This document shows, piece by piece, positions 23,901 to 34,898 of a stretch of DNA of 64,000 bases. Within the stretch, counting starts at the first letter, position 1. Each line of letters opens with the position of its first letter. Origin of the DNA: Erodium maritimum (lineage: Eukaryota > Streptophyta > Magnoliopsida > Geraniales > Geraniaceae); NCBI GenBank assembly GCA_963921825.1, contig OY997588.1, forward strand, positions 72,371,020 to 72,435,019, given 5' to 3'. The translations under genes were made by a program, and so were the position numbers. The notes beneath the pieces were generated by a model, which did no database searches, was not told where the DNA came from, and saw only the letters and a list, made by a program, of their open reading frames with translations.

Positions 23901-25280
23901 AGTCCAGTCTCTAAACACTCTTCAGCAGGGTTGATTTTTTTCCAAGCATCCAATGGTTCAGGATCAATGGGATTAGTAGTAATCATGAACAATTTGTGCT
24001 TGTTAGGGCAGACAAAGTCCTTAAAATACCTTGTTGAACAAGTATAGCATAGACCCTTTCTGAATTTCTCTTCCATGCTCATAGGGTGCACCTTTGTTAA
24101 TGGTGTAAGAGTATAATTTGCTTGTGTGCTTGACATTGCATATGTTGTGGAGCCATTTGTGGTTTTGGTCTAAAAATTGAGGGGCCTGTGAGGAGCTAGT
24201 TGGATTTGAGGACTTGTTTTGAATTCTACGCTCCTTCATTATTGCTAAGTGCATAGCATAGGATAGGGTGTTAGGATCAAACATCAGTACTACAATCTCC
24301 AATTTATGATCCATTCCAGCTATACTGAGGACAAGGAATTTCAGCTCCTCAAATTTATCCTCATAGTTCTCTAGGATCCAGTCTGCTTGAGCTTCTTAAA
24401 TTCACTATCAATGTCAGCATGCCCAAAGGATTCATACTTTCAAGAGAGGTCTTGACATAATCAAACCTTTTCCCTAGTCATATTCAGCAAACCAATATTT
24501 TGGGGATCTTGTTAAATGCAAAGAAGCTACCATGACCTTGTGTTCCTCTGGAATAGCATAGTAATAGAAATAAACATTACATTTTCGAAGTAAACCTCTA
24601 ACACCTTTGCCATCAAACACACAAGAAAGACTAGATTGGAGGTTTTGAAGGTAAGCTCAAATATGAGGTTATGTGTGGGTGGGTAATATGGTGGGTATGG
24701 TGGGTATGGTGGTGGATAATGTGATGCAAATGGAGCTAAGTATGGTGGGTATGGGAGATGATACTATAAACCATACATATGCTACACTGGATCTAGGAAT
24801 TGGGAGGGGGAAAATTTTGTGGTGTTGTGGAAGGAAGTTGTATAGGTATGGGTATGCCCTGTGGGATTGTAGTGGGTAACATGGTCATGGGGATGGTAGT
24901 ATTGGTAGGTAGAAATGGAAGTTCTGAAACCAAGTTCCTCGCAACTGTGTGTTGCGTTTGTGAAACCCAAGAAAAAGGCTCTGTGAGAGGGTGTGTTCTT
25001 TGAGTTGAGGTGAAATACAGGTTTGGAGGCGTAATCGGAATACTTGGGTGAGGATTACCTGGTCCAGGCATGTGAGAACTCGAGGCCTCCAAAAATTGAG
25101 CTGGAAGACCCTTTTCTTAATTAAGCAAAGCCATCCCTCGTCTAATGTCTTCCATACCATCAAGGCGACCATGAAGGGACTCATTATCCATATGAGCACG
25201 GCGATGTCCCGATTTGAGCTCTGAAAACTCGACGAACTCAAATCTCTCTCTTTGTCGCTTTCTACTGCAACATCTGTCAT
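23901..25280 (-). pseudogene. gag of the chromovirus
   Basis: N-terminal part (about 25115-25280): RQRERFEFVEFSELKSGHRR and HGRLDGMEDIRRGM, the coiled start typical of chromoviral gag. A Pro-rich segment follows (about 24790-25092). Further in, LSYAMHLAIMKERRIQNK (about 24240-24290) precedes a knuckle-like KGLCYTCSTRYFKDFVCP (about 24040), where the His ligand is Phe. There are several stops. The 5' end is cut by copia C at 25285. A GGTGGGTAT-type simple repeat lies at about 24685-24755. Confidence 0.7.
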
Positions 25281-25285
25281 CACAG

Positions 25286-26973
25286 TGTTGGGTCTCGAGG
25301 TAGGGTTGGAGATGAACCAACTCGCAGCGGAAAATCAATGAAAACCAAGAGACAATTAAAACCATGAAACAACTAACAAAGAATGGATTAACAAGAGAAA
25401 AATTCAGCACTAGTTCTTACCAAAACAAGAACACCGGTTAACGAATGATTGGCTTGAGTCTCCAAGATGCCTACGTATCCACATGGGAATCAAAGCCACG
25501 TAGTTCTTCTCTTTGAGGACTCAAGAACACAAACATGGAGGTGGAAACTAGCCAAACCCGAAATGGCCATGGAAGAGGGAGAGAAAATGTGTTTCCTATT
25601 CTTCTCTTGTGTTTGTTATGTTGAAAAAAGATGACTTAAACATAACAAAACCCATACTTGTCTAACTAAAGGCATGGGACAAGTATGGTGTCAAGTAAGG
25701 TGTAAATAGGACAAAGTATGGCAAGACAAGATTGGGTTAGGTGGTGAATCACCAACACCTTAATCCTTGTCTTGCTTACTTAGTACTAATTAATCAAGAC
25801 TTGATTAATTAGTTCCATGGGCCTTGGTTGCATGGGCCTTTCATGGGCCTCTTGGAACATGGCCCGTGACCATTTCCAACGAGGTCCCGTGATTCGCTCA
25901 TTGCCTCCATGCCTTCCATACCGGAAATGTCCAACATTATCCGACGCGATCAATCCCAAGACTCCAAGCCTTGTCTCGATCCGTAAAGTCCTATTCACTT
26001 ACGGGCACATGACCCAAAACCCAGTTTTGGTCATGTCCCGAGACAACTCCCTTTTGGCCATTCTCCATAAATGTGTCAATGAGTTTCATCCTCCGGTGTG
26101 ACCCTTAGGTTTATGCATGTTAATAGATCAACGTAAAATCCCATTTTACTTGATCCTATTTAAGTGGCAACTAACGAGACTTTAGTATTGCCTGACACTA
26201 CATAACGAATCGACCCTGTCGATTCTAACCTTTCCGTCGTCCCTGTCATTATCCTTTTATCTCCGATATCCTGATTGAGATAAGGCATAGAGCCGTCATC
26301 CTTATTATTCTCAATCACCGTTCCTTGATATGTGAGATGACTGAAGATATGATACCCAGTATCATGTGCATGGCCATGCTATTCTTCCAGTCACTCTCGA
26401 TCAAGTGGCCGAGAACCGATATCTTTCCCATACCTTAGTATGAGGGATAAATCCCTTAGCCGTCTTTCGTGTCACTCATGTAGCCCGTCCCCAAGCCAAT
26501 CCTGGCCGTTATGGAAGCCCTGTTACGGACAACGTTAGGCTCAGGTCAAACTCAGTTGTTGACTACATAGCGATCACAAAGACTCCATGGTCTAAGGATA
26601 CATGACAAGCTACAACACTGAATATGTTCATGACTTAATCTATGGCACATATTCAGGGCGGGTCGTCCAATATCATGTCCCACATGATATCTATGATCAG
26701 ACTCCGGAATCCCATTCCAATGACTAACAGAACGTAAGCCATAAAGAGCCATCTTTCATACTAGTCGCTTCTAGTGAAGCTTTGTTGACTAGGGACCCAT
26801 CGAGTGTGATCTATCTCGATCTATGGTTCTATTCGCATGGTGGGCATAGATCAGAGCACACATCGATATATTACTCCAACACATAAGTAATATAAAGCCG
26901 CTTTAATTTTATTGCTAACGATGATATATACATTTGGACATTTAGGATTGAACTACGGGCACTAAGACTAACA
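25286..26973 (-). repeat. 3' LTR of copia C, 1688 bp
   Basis: TGTTGGGTCTCG to AGACTAACA, next to the inverted polypurine tract ATCTCCCACTTGCCC. It contains a hairpin with 14-bp perfect arms, ACTAATTAATCAAG and its complement, around one base (25785-25813). Confidence 0.95.
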
Positions 26974-28906
26974 ATCTCCCACTTGCCCTAGTTCCAATCT
27001 AAACTCCAATATGTCCCCATCGACTTTACATGTCTAACATGTTCAGGCAGTGACACTGCCTTAGTCAAAGGGTTGGCTATGTTATCATCTGTTGCAATAT
27101 CGGTTATCTTCACTTCACCTCAGTTCAGTATTTATCTGATGAGGTGGATATGCCGCAGTACATGTTTGGATTTGTTATGCGATCTAGGCTTTTAGCTTGC
27201 GCAATGGCCCTTGTGTTGTCGCAAAATGGATTCACCGGACTGGATGGGTTTTTAATTACACCCAGCCCTGCCATGAATTTCCAAATCCACATAGCCTCCT
27301 TAGCTGCCTCTGCAGCATCCATGTACTTGGCCTCTGTCGTAGATTCGGCAATGGTATCTTGCTTTACGCTTTCCCAGCTAAAGCTCTGCCATTCAGCGTA
27401 AACACATATCCTGATTGACTTCTAAAGTCATCTGGATTTGTCTTGGAAAACTAGCGTCTACTAATCCTTCGACGACTAGTTAAACATCATCTTTCCCCCG
27501 GGTTAGAATGATGTCTACTGGTACAACATAAGGCTTACGAGACGTCTGGTCTCATACATGTCATGGCATATATGATCGATCCTGCCCCCAGGCGCATAGG
27601 ATTCTCATCATCCTTTTCAGCTCATCAGGTGTCTTAGGACACTGAGTCTTGCTGAGATGAATGCCATGACTAGTGGGTAAGAGTCCTTTCTTTGAATCGA
27701 GCATTAAGAACCTACTCAATGCCTTGTTCACATAGGTTCCCTGACTTAAATCCAAGACCCTCTTGGTGCGATCTCTACATATCTTAATCCTTAAGATATG
27801 AGAAGCGTCGCCTAAGTCCTTTATTGAAAAACACTTCCTCAACCAAGCTTTAGTCTCGTGCAAGGTTGGGATGTCGTTTTCAATGAGAACCAGAAAGGTA
27901 ATATTGCTCCCACTAGCCTTCTTATAAACGCAAGATTCATCCTCGTTCTTGATTAAGCCAAATCCAATTACAGCTTCATCAAAACGAAGGATCCAACTCC
28001 GAGAAGTTCGTTTCAATCCATAAATGGATTTCAACAACTTATAAATCTTTCCTTTATTCTTCGGATCGTCAAAACCTTTGGGCCGAGACATACAAACGTA
28101 CTCAGTCAAATTTCCATTTAGGAAAGCGGTTTTGACATCCACTTGCCATATCTCGTAATTATGATACGCAGTTATGTCAAGAAGAATTTGGATCGATTTT
28201 GACCATAGCCACTAAGGAGAAGGTTTCCTCATAGTCAATCCATTGGATCTGCCTATAACCTTTCGCCACCAGTTGAGCTTTGTAGGTCAGAGGGTTGCCG
28301 TCCATGTCCATCTTCACCTTGAAGATCCATTTACATCCTATGGTCCTCACACCATTGATGGGATCAACCGGTTCCCAGACTCGGTTGTCCGACATGGATT
28401 GCATTTCCTCCCTCATGGCTCCCAGCCATAACTCGGAGTTGGGCCCATCCACGACTTCCTGAAAGGTGGCTGGATCATCGTGATCCACCATGACTTCATT
28501 GTCACCTCCGGATACCATATCTTGGAGGTGGAAGATTGATCCTTTCAAATCGCCTTGGACCTTCCGGAATTGTAACAGGAATTGGTTCTTACTCTACGAC
28601 AATCTCTGGCTCCTTTCTACTGGGTTGCCAATTGGTTTAGACAGATCTGTACCATCCTGAATTTCTTCGAGATGCACAGTCCTCCCAATGACGTCTTTGG
28701 AAACAAAACTTCTTTTCCATAAAGACCCCACCCCAAGCGATGAACACCATGTTCTCACTGGGATTGTAGAAATAGTATCCCCTTGTTGCTTTGGGATACC
28801 ACACGAAGGTGCATATCTCAGATCTTGGTTCGAGCTTAGTCGAAACCAAATGTTTCACATAAACCTCGCAACCACAAATCTTTAGGAAGGACAAAGCGGG
28901 CATCAT
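26974..28906 (-). pseudogene. RNase H, reverse transcriptase and integrase C-terminus of copia C
   Basis: Integrase C-terminal block 28637-28906, RT N-terminal block 28177-28548 and RT C-terminal block 27561-28142 are open but in separate frames. At 27861-27895 the RT frame reads FLVLIENDIPTLHETK: the YVDD box and its hydrophobic flank are missing, with frame kept. RNase H is broken by stops and lacks a stretch after SRYQSNP. EAAKEAMWIWKF and CDNTRAIAQAKS remain (27125-27322). No active polymerase can come from it. Confidence 0.88.
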
Positions 28907-29084
28907 CCCGTACCATTTTTAAAATGGTGTCCCTTCTACACCATTCGTCGAAGCCCGATTCACTATGAATGCGGTCGTCTCTAGAGCAAAACCTCTAAAA
29001 GAGATTGGGAGATCAGTCCAACTAATCATGGAACAAACCATTGTCTAACAATGTCCGATTTCTCCGTTTGGCTACACCTTTCAA

Positions 29085-29873
29085 CTACAGTGACCTAGGA
29101 GGAGTCCATTCCAAAAGGATCCCATTCTCTTTTAGGTGATCTAATAACTCTGTGGTCAAGTATTTTCCACCTCGATCCAATCGAAGTGCCTTAATACCTT
29201 TGTCGAGCTGGTTTTCTACTATAGTCTTAAACTCTTTGAATTTATCAAAAGCTTCAGACTTATGTCTCACCGAATAGACATAACCATATTTACTGTAATC
29301 ATCAGTAAATGTGATAAAGTAGCTAAAACCCCTCATGGCAAGTGAACTTATTGGTCTACACACATTCGAGTGTATCAGCCCCAATAATTCACCCGCCCTT
29401 TCATCGCGATCGATAAAGGGCACTTTAGTCATTTTGCCCATCAAACAAACCTTGCACCTATCGATCGAATGGAATTCGAATGAACCTGAAAGCCGGCACT
29501 TGTGAAGTGCTGATAGGCGCTTCTTGTTTATGCGACCCAAATGACAGTACCATAACAGAGTTAGGTTTAAATCGTTGGATTTAGACCTCTTGGTATTAAC
29601 GGAATATATAGAACTTGAGGCATTGTTACCCATATCTAATATGTACAATCCTCCAACCATGTCAGTACTGGTATAAAACATATCATTGCATAGAACATTG
29701 AAAACTCCATTTCCAATATTAACATTATATCCTTCCTTGTCAAACACGGATACAGATATAATATTCCTACTAAAAGTAGGTATGCAATATACATTATACA
29801 ATACTAAGACAAGGCCTCTTGGCAAAGCAAGACTCATGGATCCTACAGCAGTTGCCACAACTCTGAGGTCCAT
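29085..29873 (-). pseudogene. Integrase remnant of copia C, 262 codons open
   Basis: The longest open frame of the family. It starts in protease C-terminal sequence (MDLRVVATAVGSMSLALP) and passes through the integrase zinc region LLWYCHLGRINKKR (both His changed) and CKVCLMGK. The core has IHSNVCRP (Asn for Asp), FTDDYSKYG and DRGGKYLTT (Lys for Glu), and it stops after TPPRSL. Two of three catalytic acidic residues and both zinc histidines are replaced. An open but catalytically dead frame in a young copy shows the lesions predate insertion. Confidence 0.88.
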
Positions 29874-30502
29874 TTCGTGCTTTCCAAATCTCTCCTACTT
29901 TCAGCCACCATATATTAGTGCATGTGTGAGATTCAGTCATGGTATCTAATACCCATGAATCTTTGGAAGTAGAGAGATGTAGCTCTATAGAGTTAATACC
30001 GAATGAAGGCACGATCCCACCGCCCTTCCTTAGATCATCCAGGTTTCCTGATGAAGGCGCAGTCCTACTGCCCTTCTTCAGATCATCCAGGCTATTTGAT
30101 GAAGGCGCAGTCCCACTGCCCTTCTTCAGATCAGCCGTGAACTTCCTGTAATCCCTGTTCCAATGACCAGGCTGTTGGCAGTAGAAGCAGACATTCTCAG
30201 GTGTCTCATCTTTCCTGCCAAGTGCGCATGGGCCCAGCCCTTGCCACTTCCAATTCCCTTGTTGACCATCAGAATATCCTTGGATCCCAGATCCCTGAGA
30301 TATTCTTCTCAGCAGCTGATGACACTTCATGTAACTCTGATATGGTCTTAGAGACAGCCTTGTCAAGGACATATTCTTTGCGTTCAGACTTGAGGACTAT
30401 CCTCAAAATTCTGTACCAGTCCAAATAGTTTGTCCCATTTAGCTTGACCCTGTCAAGAATGGTTTTTAATGACAAACTATTAATGTTCGCTGAATTTGCC
30501 AT
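29794..30502 (-). pseudogene. gag and protease start of copia C
   Basis: Near-identical to the matching part of B. ATG at 30502 (MANSANINSLSLKTIL), then a shortened gag with the core deleted. The second frame carries CFYCQQPGHWNRDYRKF (Tyr at the last ligand), three 16-residue repeats (about 29995-30140) and WVLDTMTESHTC. The frame change to the integrase part near 29870 is shared with A and B. Confidence 0.88.
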
Positions 30503-32056
30503 TTGATCTACAACAGATAAAATTCAATCAGTAAACTGAATAAATTTTATGAAGATCAAGCTTAAACACCAACAATCAATTCTAAACCTTTAGAATCTGA
30601 AACCAAGATCCTTGATTCACTCGATTAAGCTGAACTAATGCTCACCACTTAATCGAGCTATGTAGGTAGGACTCCATCCAATCACATCCAATGTGACTCT
30701 TGGCTAGGGTATGTACTTATGTACACGACTTACCCTATCTGTTACCCTAGCTCAACCTCAGGCCGAGAATCGTAGTCGGGTCCACCAATTTTCAACTATG
30801 GCTCGTCAATATGTAGGTGCTCCGCTAATGCGCACGACACCCACATATGTCGTCCAAACCTACTACCCCGCTTCCCCATGGATGCTCCGCTAATGCGCAC
30901 GACAACCATAGGACGGGGAGGTAGTAAGGTGTTGATGATTGGGAGGTATCGGACATGACCCGATTTTACTTGTCCAGTTGTGTTCAAAACTTTGGCACAT
31001 CCTAGATGCGATGAGCACATCAACTACATTCCAATGCAATGATGCCTCAAATTACATCCAATGTAATTCTTCCTTTGAACCCGTCAACTACATCCAATGC
31101 AATGACGGTTCTAAGGGTTCACACACAAGGATTAAAATTCCAATTTTATCTTTGCATGTGAGGTGATATGCTCGGTAAATAAAGTTAAGCATGCAATTCT
31201 AAAACACATAGAATTAATCATGCATAAACTAAACCAAGCATAAAGCGATAAATGTGCACATAATAGCCCCCTAAACTAACTCCCACTAGCTTCTTGAGCT
31301 CCACGGACTCCAAGCCGATGCCAACACCCGAAAAGCCACCAAATGACCTTTTCGCCCTTTCTTCGTCTTGAGTAAAATATTACAATTTAATACACGACTC
31401 GCAGGTCGGGAATAAATAAATATTACAAACAAGTGGTTCGACGACCACACCTTGAAAGAATAATTACACGTTAACTCTAACGGCTCGCAGGCCGTGAAAA
31501 GCGATAAATAATTAAATCGAGCTCGGGGCTATTATGTACACCATGCCAACATCACATCACACATCGTGTTATCAAACAAGCATGTTATCAAACATCATGT
31601 GATTTTCCGGTTTTAATTAATAGCCAAGTTTCGAAAAATTTTGATGCTCGGTTTATCGAAACCGTTCAAAAATGAAACTTTTGAACATTTGATCTTCGAG
31701 TTCGTCATGACGGTTCCAAACTCGTCATACTAACAAAACGGTTTAACCTTGGCATATCAACCATCCAATGGTCATGCTTGGCCTAGCTCCGTCCAACGGA
31801 GCCCCGTTCGGTCCCGGTTTCGGCTCCCCGAGAGTCCCGCTCCCGAGACCCGAAAAATCAAAAAAATTTCAAAATTTCCAGATTTGAAATAATTTTCAAA
31901 AATTCATTATACATGCATTAAATCCATAAACAAGAATTTAAAACATGTTATCAAACAATTTAGCAAAACAACATGCCAAAAACGAAACTTTCAAGCAAAA
32001 CCGAAACTTTGAACACCGTCTTGTGAATCCCAAAGGTAGCAAGGCTCTGATACCAC
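30503..32056 (-). other. Leader and primer site of copia C
   Basis: A 1.55-kb untranslated leader with the iMet primer site CTCTGATACCA at 32045-32055 (plus strand). The leader hairpin GCTCCGTCCAACGGAGC is at 31786-31802. No plausible coding frame. Confidence 0.85.
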
Positions 32057-33744
32057 TGTTGGGTCTCGAGGTAGGGTTGGAGATGAACCAACTCGCAGCG
32101 GAAAATCAATGAAAACCAAGAGACAATTAAAACCATGAAACAACTAACAAAGAATGGATTAACAAGAGAAAAATTCAGCACTAGTTCTTACCAAAACAAG
32201 AACACCGGTTAACGAATGATTGGCTTGAGTCTCCAAGACGCCTACGTATCCACATGGGAATCAAAGCCACGTAGTTCTTCTCTTTGAGGACTCAAGAACA
32301 CAAACATGGAGGTGGAAACTAGCCAAACCCGAAATGGCCATGGAAGAGGGAGAGAAAATGTGTTTCCTATTCTTGTCTTGTGTTTGTTATGTTGAAAAAA
32401 GATGACTTAAACATAACAAAACCCATACTTGTCTAACTAAAGGCATGGGACAAGTATGGTGTCAAGTAAGGTGTAAATAGGACAAAGTATGGCAAGACAA
32501 GATTGGGTTAGGTGGTGAATCACCAACACCTTAATCCTTGTCTTGCTTACTTAGTACTAATTAATCAAGACTTGATTAATTAGTTCCATGGGCCTTGGTT
32601 GCATGGGCCTTTCATGGGCCTCTTGGAACATGGCCCGTGACCATTTCCAACGAGGTCCCGTGATTCGCTCATTGCCTCCATGCCTTCCATACCGGAAATG
32701 TCCAACATTATCCGACGCGATCAATCCCAAGACTCCAAGCCTTGTCTCGATCCGTAAAGTCCTATTCACTTACGGGCACATGACCCAAAACCCAGTTTTG
32801 GTCATGTCCCGAGACAACTCCCTTTTGGCCATTCTCCATAAATGTGTCAATGAGTTTCATCCTCCGGTGTGACCCTTAGGTTTATGCATGTTAATAGATC
32901 AACGTAAAATCCCATTTTACTTGATCCTATTTAAGTGGCAACTAACGAGACTTTAGTATTGCCTGACACTACATAACGAATCGACCCTGTCGATTCTAAC
33001 CTTTCCGTCGTCCCTGTCATTATCCTTTTATCTCCGATATCCTGATTGAGATAAGGCATAGAGCCGTCATCCTTATTATTCTCAATCACCGTTCCTTGAT
33101 ATGTGAGATGACTGAAGATATGATACCCAGTATCATGTGCATGGCCATGCTATTCTTCCAGTCACTCTCGATCAAGTGGCCGAGAACCGATATCTTTCCC
33201 ATACCTTAGTATGAGGGATAAATCCCTTAGCCGTCTTTCGTGTCACTCATGTAGCCCGTCCCCAAGCCAATCCTGGCCGTTATGGAAGCCCTGTTACGGA
33301 CAACGTTAGGCTCAGGTCAAACTCAGTTGTTGACTACATAGCGATCACAAAGACTCCATGGTCTAAGGATACATGACAAGCTACAACACTGAATATGTTC
33401 ATGACTTAATCTATGGCACATATTCAGGGCGGGTCGTCCAATATCATGTCCCACATGATATCTATGATCAGACTCCGGAATCCCATTCCAATGACTAACA
33501 GAACGTAAGCCATAAAGAGCCATCTTTCATACTAGTCGCTTCTAGTGAAGCTTTGTTGACTAGGGACCCATCGAGTGTGATCTATCTCGATCTATGGTTC
33601 TATTCGCATGGTGGGCATAGATCAGAGCACACATCGATATATTACTCCAACACATAAGTAATATAAAGCCGCTTTAATTTTATTGCTAACGATGATATAT
33701 ACATTTGGACATTTAGGATTGAACTACGGGCACTAAGACTAACA
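32057..33744 (-). repeat. 5' LTR of copia C, 1688 bp
   Basis: Same length as the 3' LTR and almost identical to it. The target duplication CACAG follows at 33745-33749, after which the chromovirus leader resumes. Confidence 0.95.
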
Positions 33745-33749
33745 CACAG

Positions 33750-33777
33750 GTCATAGAATGAAGGCTCTGATACAACT
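33750..33777 (-). other. Leader and primer site of the chromovirus
   Basis: The resumed host element shows CTCTGATACAA at 33765-33775 (plus strand), two bases from its 5' LTR. This is an iMet-type primer site with one change from the usual TGGTATCAGAG. Confidence 0.75.
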
Positions 33778-34574
33778 TGTTACAATTTGAGCTAAGAATC
33801 AAGTAATGAGACCAAGAAACCAAAGGATTTGGGATTGAATTCTTAAGAAATGGTTTTACAGAGGCAATACAAGATGAACCTGAAAATGATGAAACCCTAC
33901 TCCTTATGGAGTTCTTTCAAAAAAGGGGTTACTCCATGTCCGCACATACACCTTTCGTTTATTGCTAAATCTTAACTAAGCGAACGTAAATTGTCAGGTA
34001 GTAACGTTGACCAGCAACTATTGTATTTTCCGTCCGTAAGTCTAACGGTCGTTAAGTGAGTAACAGGAAAAGTTGATAGTTCATGGTTATGATTTGGCAA
34101 TAAACAAAAAGTTGAAGTTATGATTTGAGAATAAACGAAAAGTTAAAGTTTCCATTTGAGAATAAACGAAAAGTTAAAGTTTTAAAGTACATGACAAGCA
34201 TGTGACTGGTATTTTACGGCATTAGTCACACTTAACAGATTTTGATACATTTTGAGAATTAATAAGGTGAAACCTGTTGTTATATGATACTTTTGACTTT
34301 AGTACAACAAGGTGACATGAAGTTCTTTTAAAAAACAATTCACAAATCATAGACAAAGGACGAGCAAGTACACCATAGAGTTGTACCTCCTCAATTGTCG
34401 CTGCAGAGCCGGGACCACAATGATGCATGCCCCGCACGTAATGCAGCGGACAACGAAGGAAGAAGAAAGAGACACTCACCTCGCACGTTGCTATTTACTT
34501 ACTCGAAACACACCGTTTCGATTATTTGAACAGAAATGTAAGTCTTGTTACCTAGAGAGTAAGGTAACGTGACA
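33778..34574 (-). repeat. 5' LTR of the chromovirus, 797 bp including an insertion
   Basis: Aligns with the 402-bp 3' LTR on both sides of an insertion of about 400 bp (33918-34320). It ends at GTAACGTGACA, followed by the target duplication TCATT. Confidence 0.88.
33918..34320. mobile_element. Unclassified 0.4-kb insertion in the chromovirus 5' LTR
   Basis: Absent from the 3' LTR. It is bounded by imperfect direct repeats (TGGAGTTCTTTCAAAAAA and TGAAGTTCTTTTAAAAAA), of which AGTTCTTT is exact. It contains about three copies of a GAATAAACGAAAAGTTAAAG unit (34095-34185). I see no terminal inverted repeats and no coding frame, so the class is open. Confidence 0.55.
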
Positions 34575-34579
34575 TCATT

Positions 34580-34898
34580 TGATTTTATTCTTGCATTTAC
34601 TGGCTGTTCAAATGGTATTACAGTAGAACAATGGCGTGGGGATAAAAGAATTGAACCATTTATCTAATAGCGTGGGGTTAAATAAAGTCAGTTGAACCTT
34701 GGCAGGAATAGGATAGTTTCTCATCTGGCATTGTAAAGTAGGTAAACGTGGAATGGATTAAAAGCGCACATGTAGGACGGAATGAAGGAGGTTAGATCTT
34801 AACCAAATTAACAAGTAAAGTTGAAGCCTGTTACTTTTATGTACAAGTTGGAAGTCCTCTCCAGTGGACAGTAACAGTACTCCATAACAGCATTTACA
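34580..34898 (-). other. 3' flank of the PHD gene
   Basis: Non-coding sequence downstream of the stop codon at 34899. An AATAAA on the minus strand (34584-34589) could serve as poly(A) signal. The chromovirus begins just beyond it, so the transposon sits at the gene's likely 3' end. Confidence 0.45.

Larger units (their letters stand above)
25286..33744 (-). mobile_element. Copia element C, complete and young
   Basis: 8459 bp with LTRs of exactly 1688 bp each. By eye they differ at only about two positions (T/C near 25471 versus 32242, and C/G near 25605 versus 32376). It is flanked by a perfect target duplication, CACAG (25281-25285 and 33745-33749). Polypurine tract and primer site are intact. 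Despite this recent insertion, the polyprotein carries the family's shared lesions. It is inserted in the chromovirus gag-leader region. Confidence 0.95.
22386..34574 (-). mobile_element. Ty3-gypsy chromovirus, internally deleted, hosting copia C
   Basis: LTRs at both ends (22386-22787 and 33778-34574) have TGTCACGTTACC...TTGTAACA ends in element orientation. They are flanked by a perfect 5-bp target duplication, TCATT (22381-22385 and 34575-34579). The protein remnants in order are gag, protease, the RT N-terminus and a C-terminal chromodomain, which defines a chromovirus. The RT C-terminus, RNase H and most of integrase are missing. Copia C sits inside the gag-leader region. Without C and the LTR insertion, the element is about 3.3 kb. 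Confidence 0.9.
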
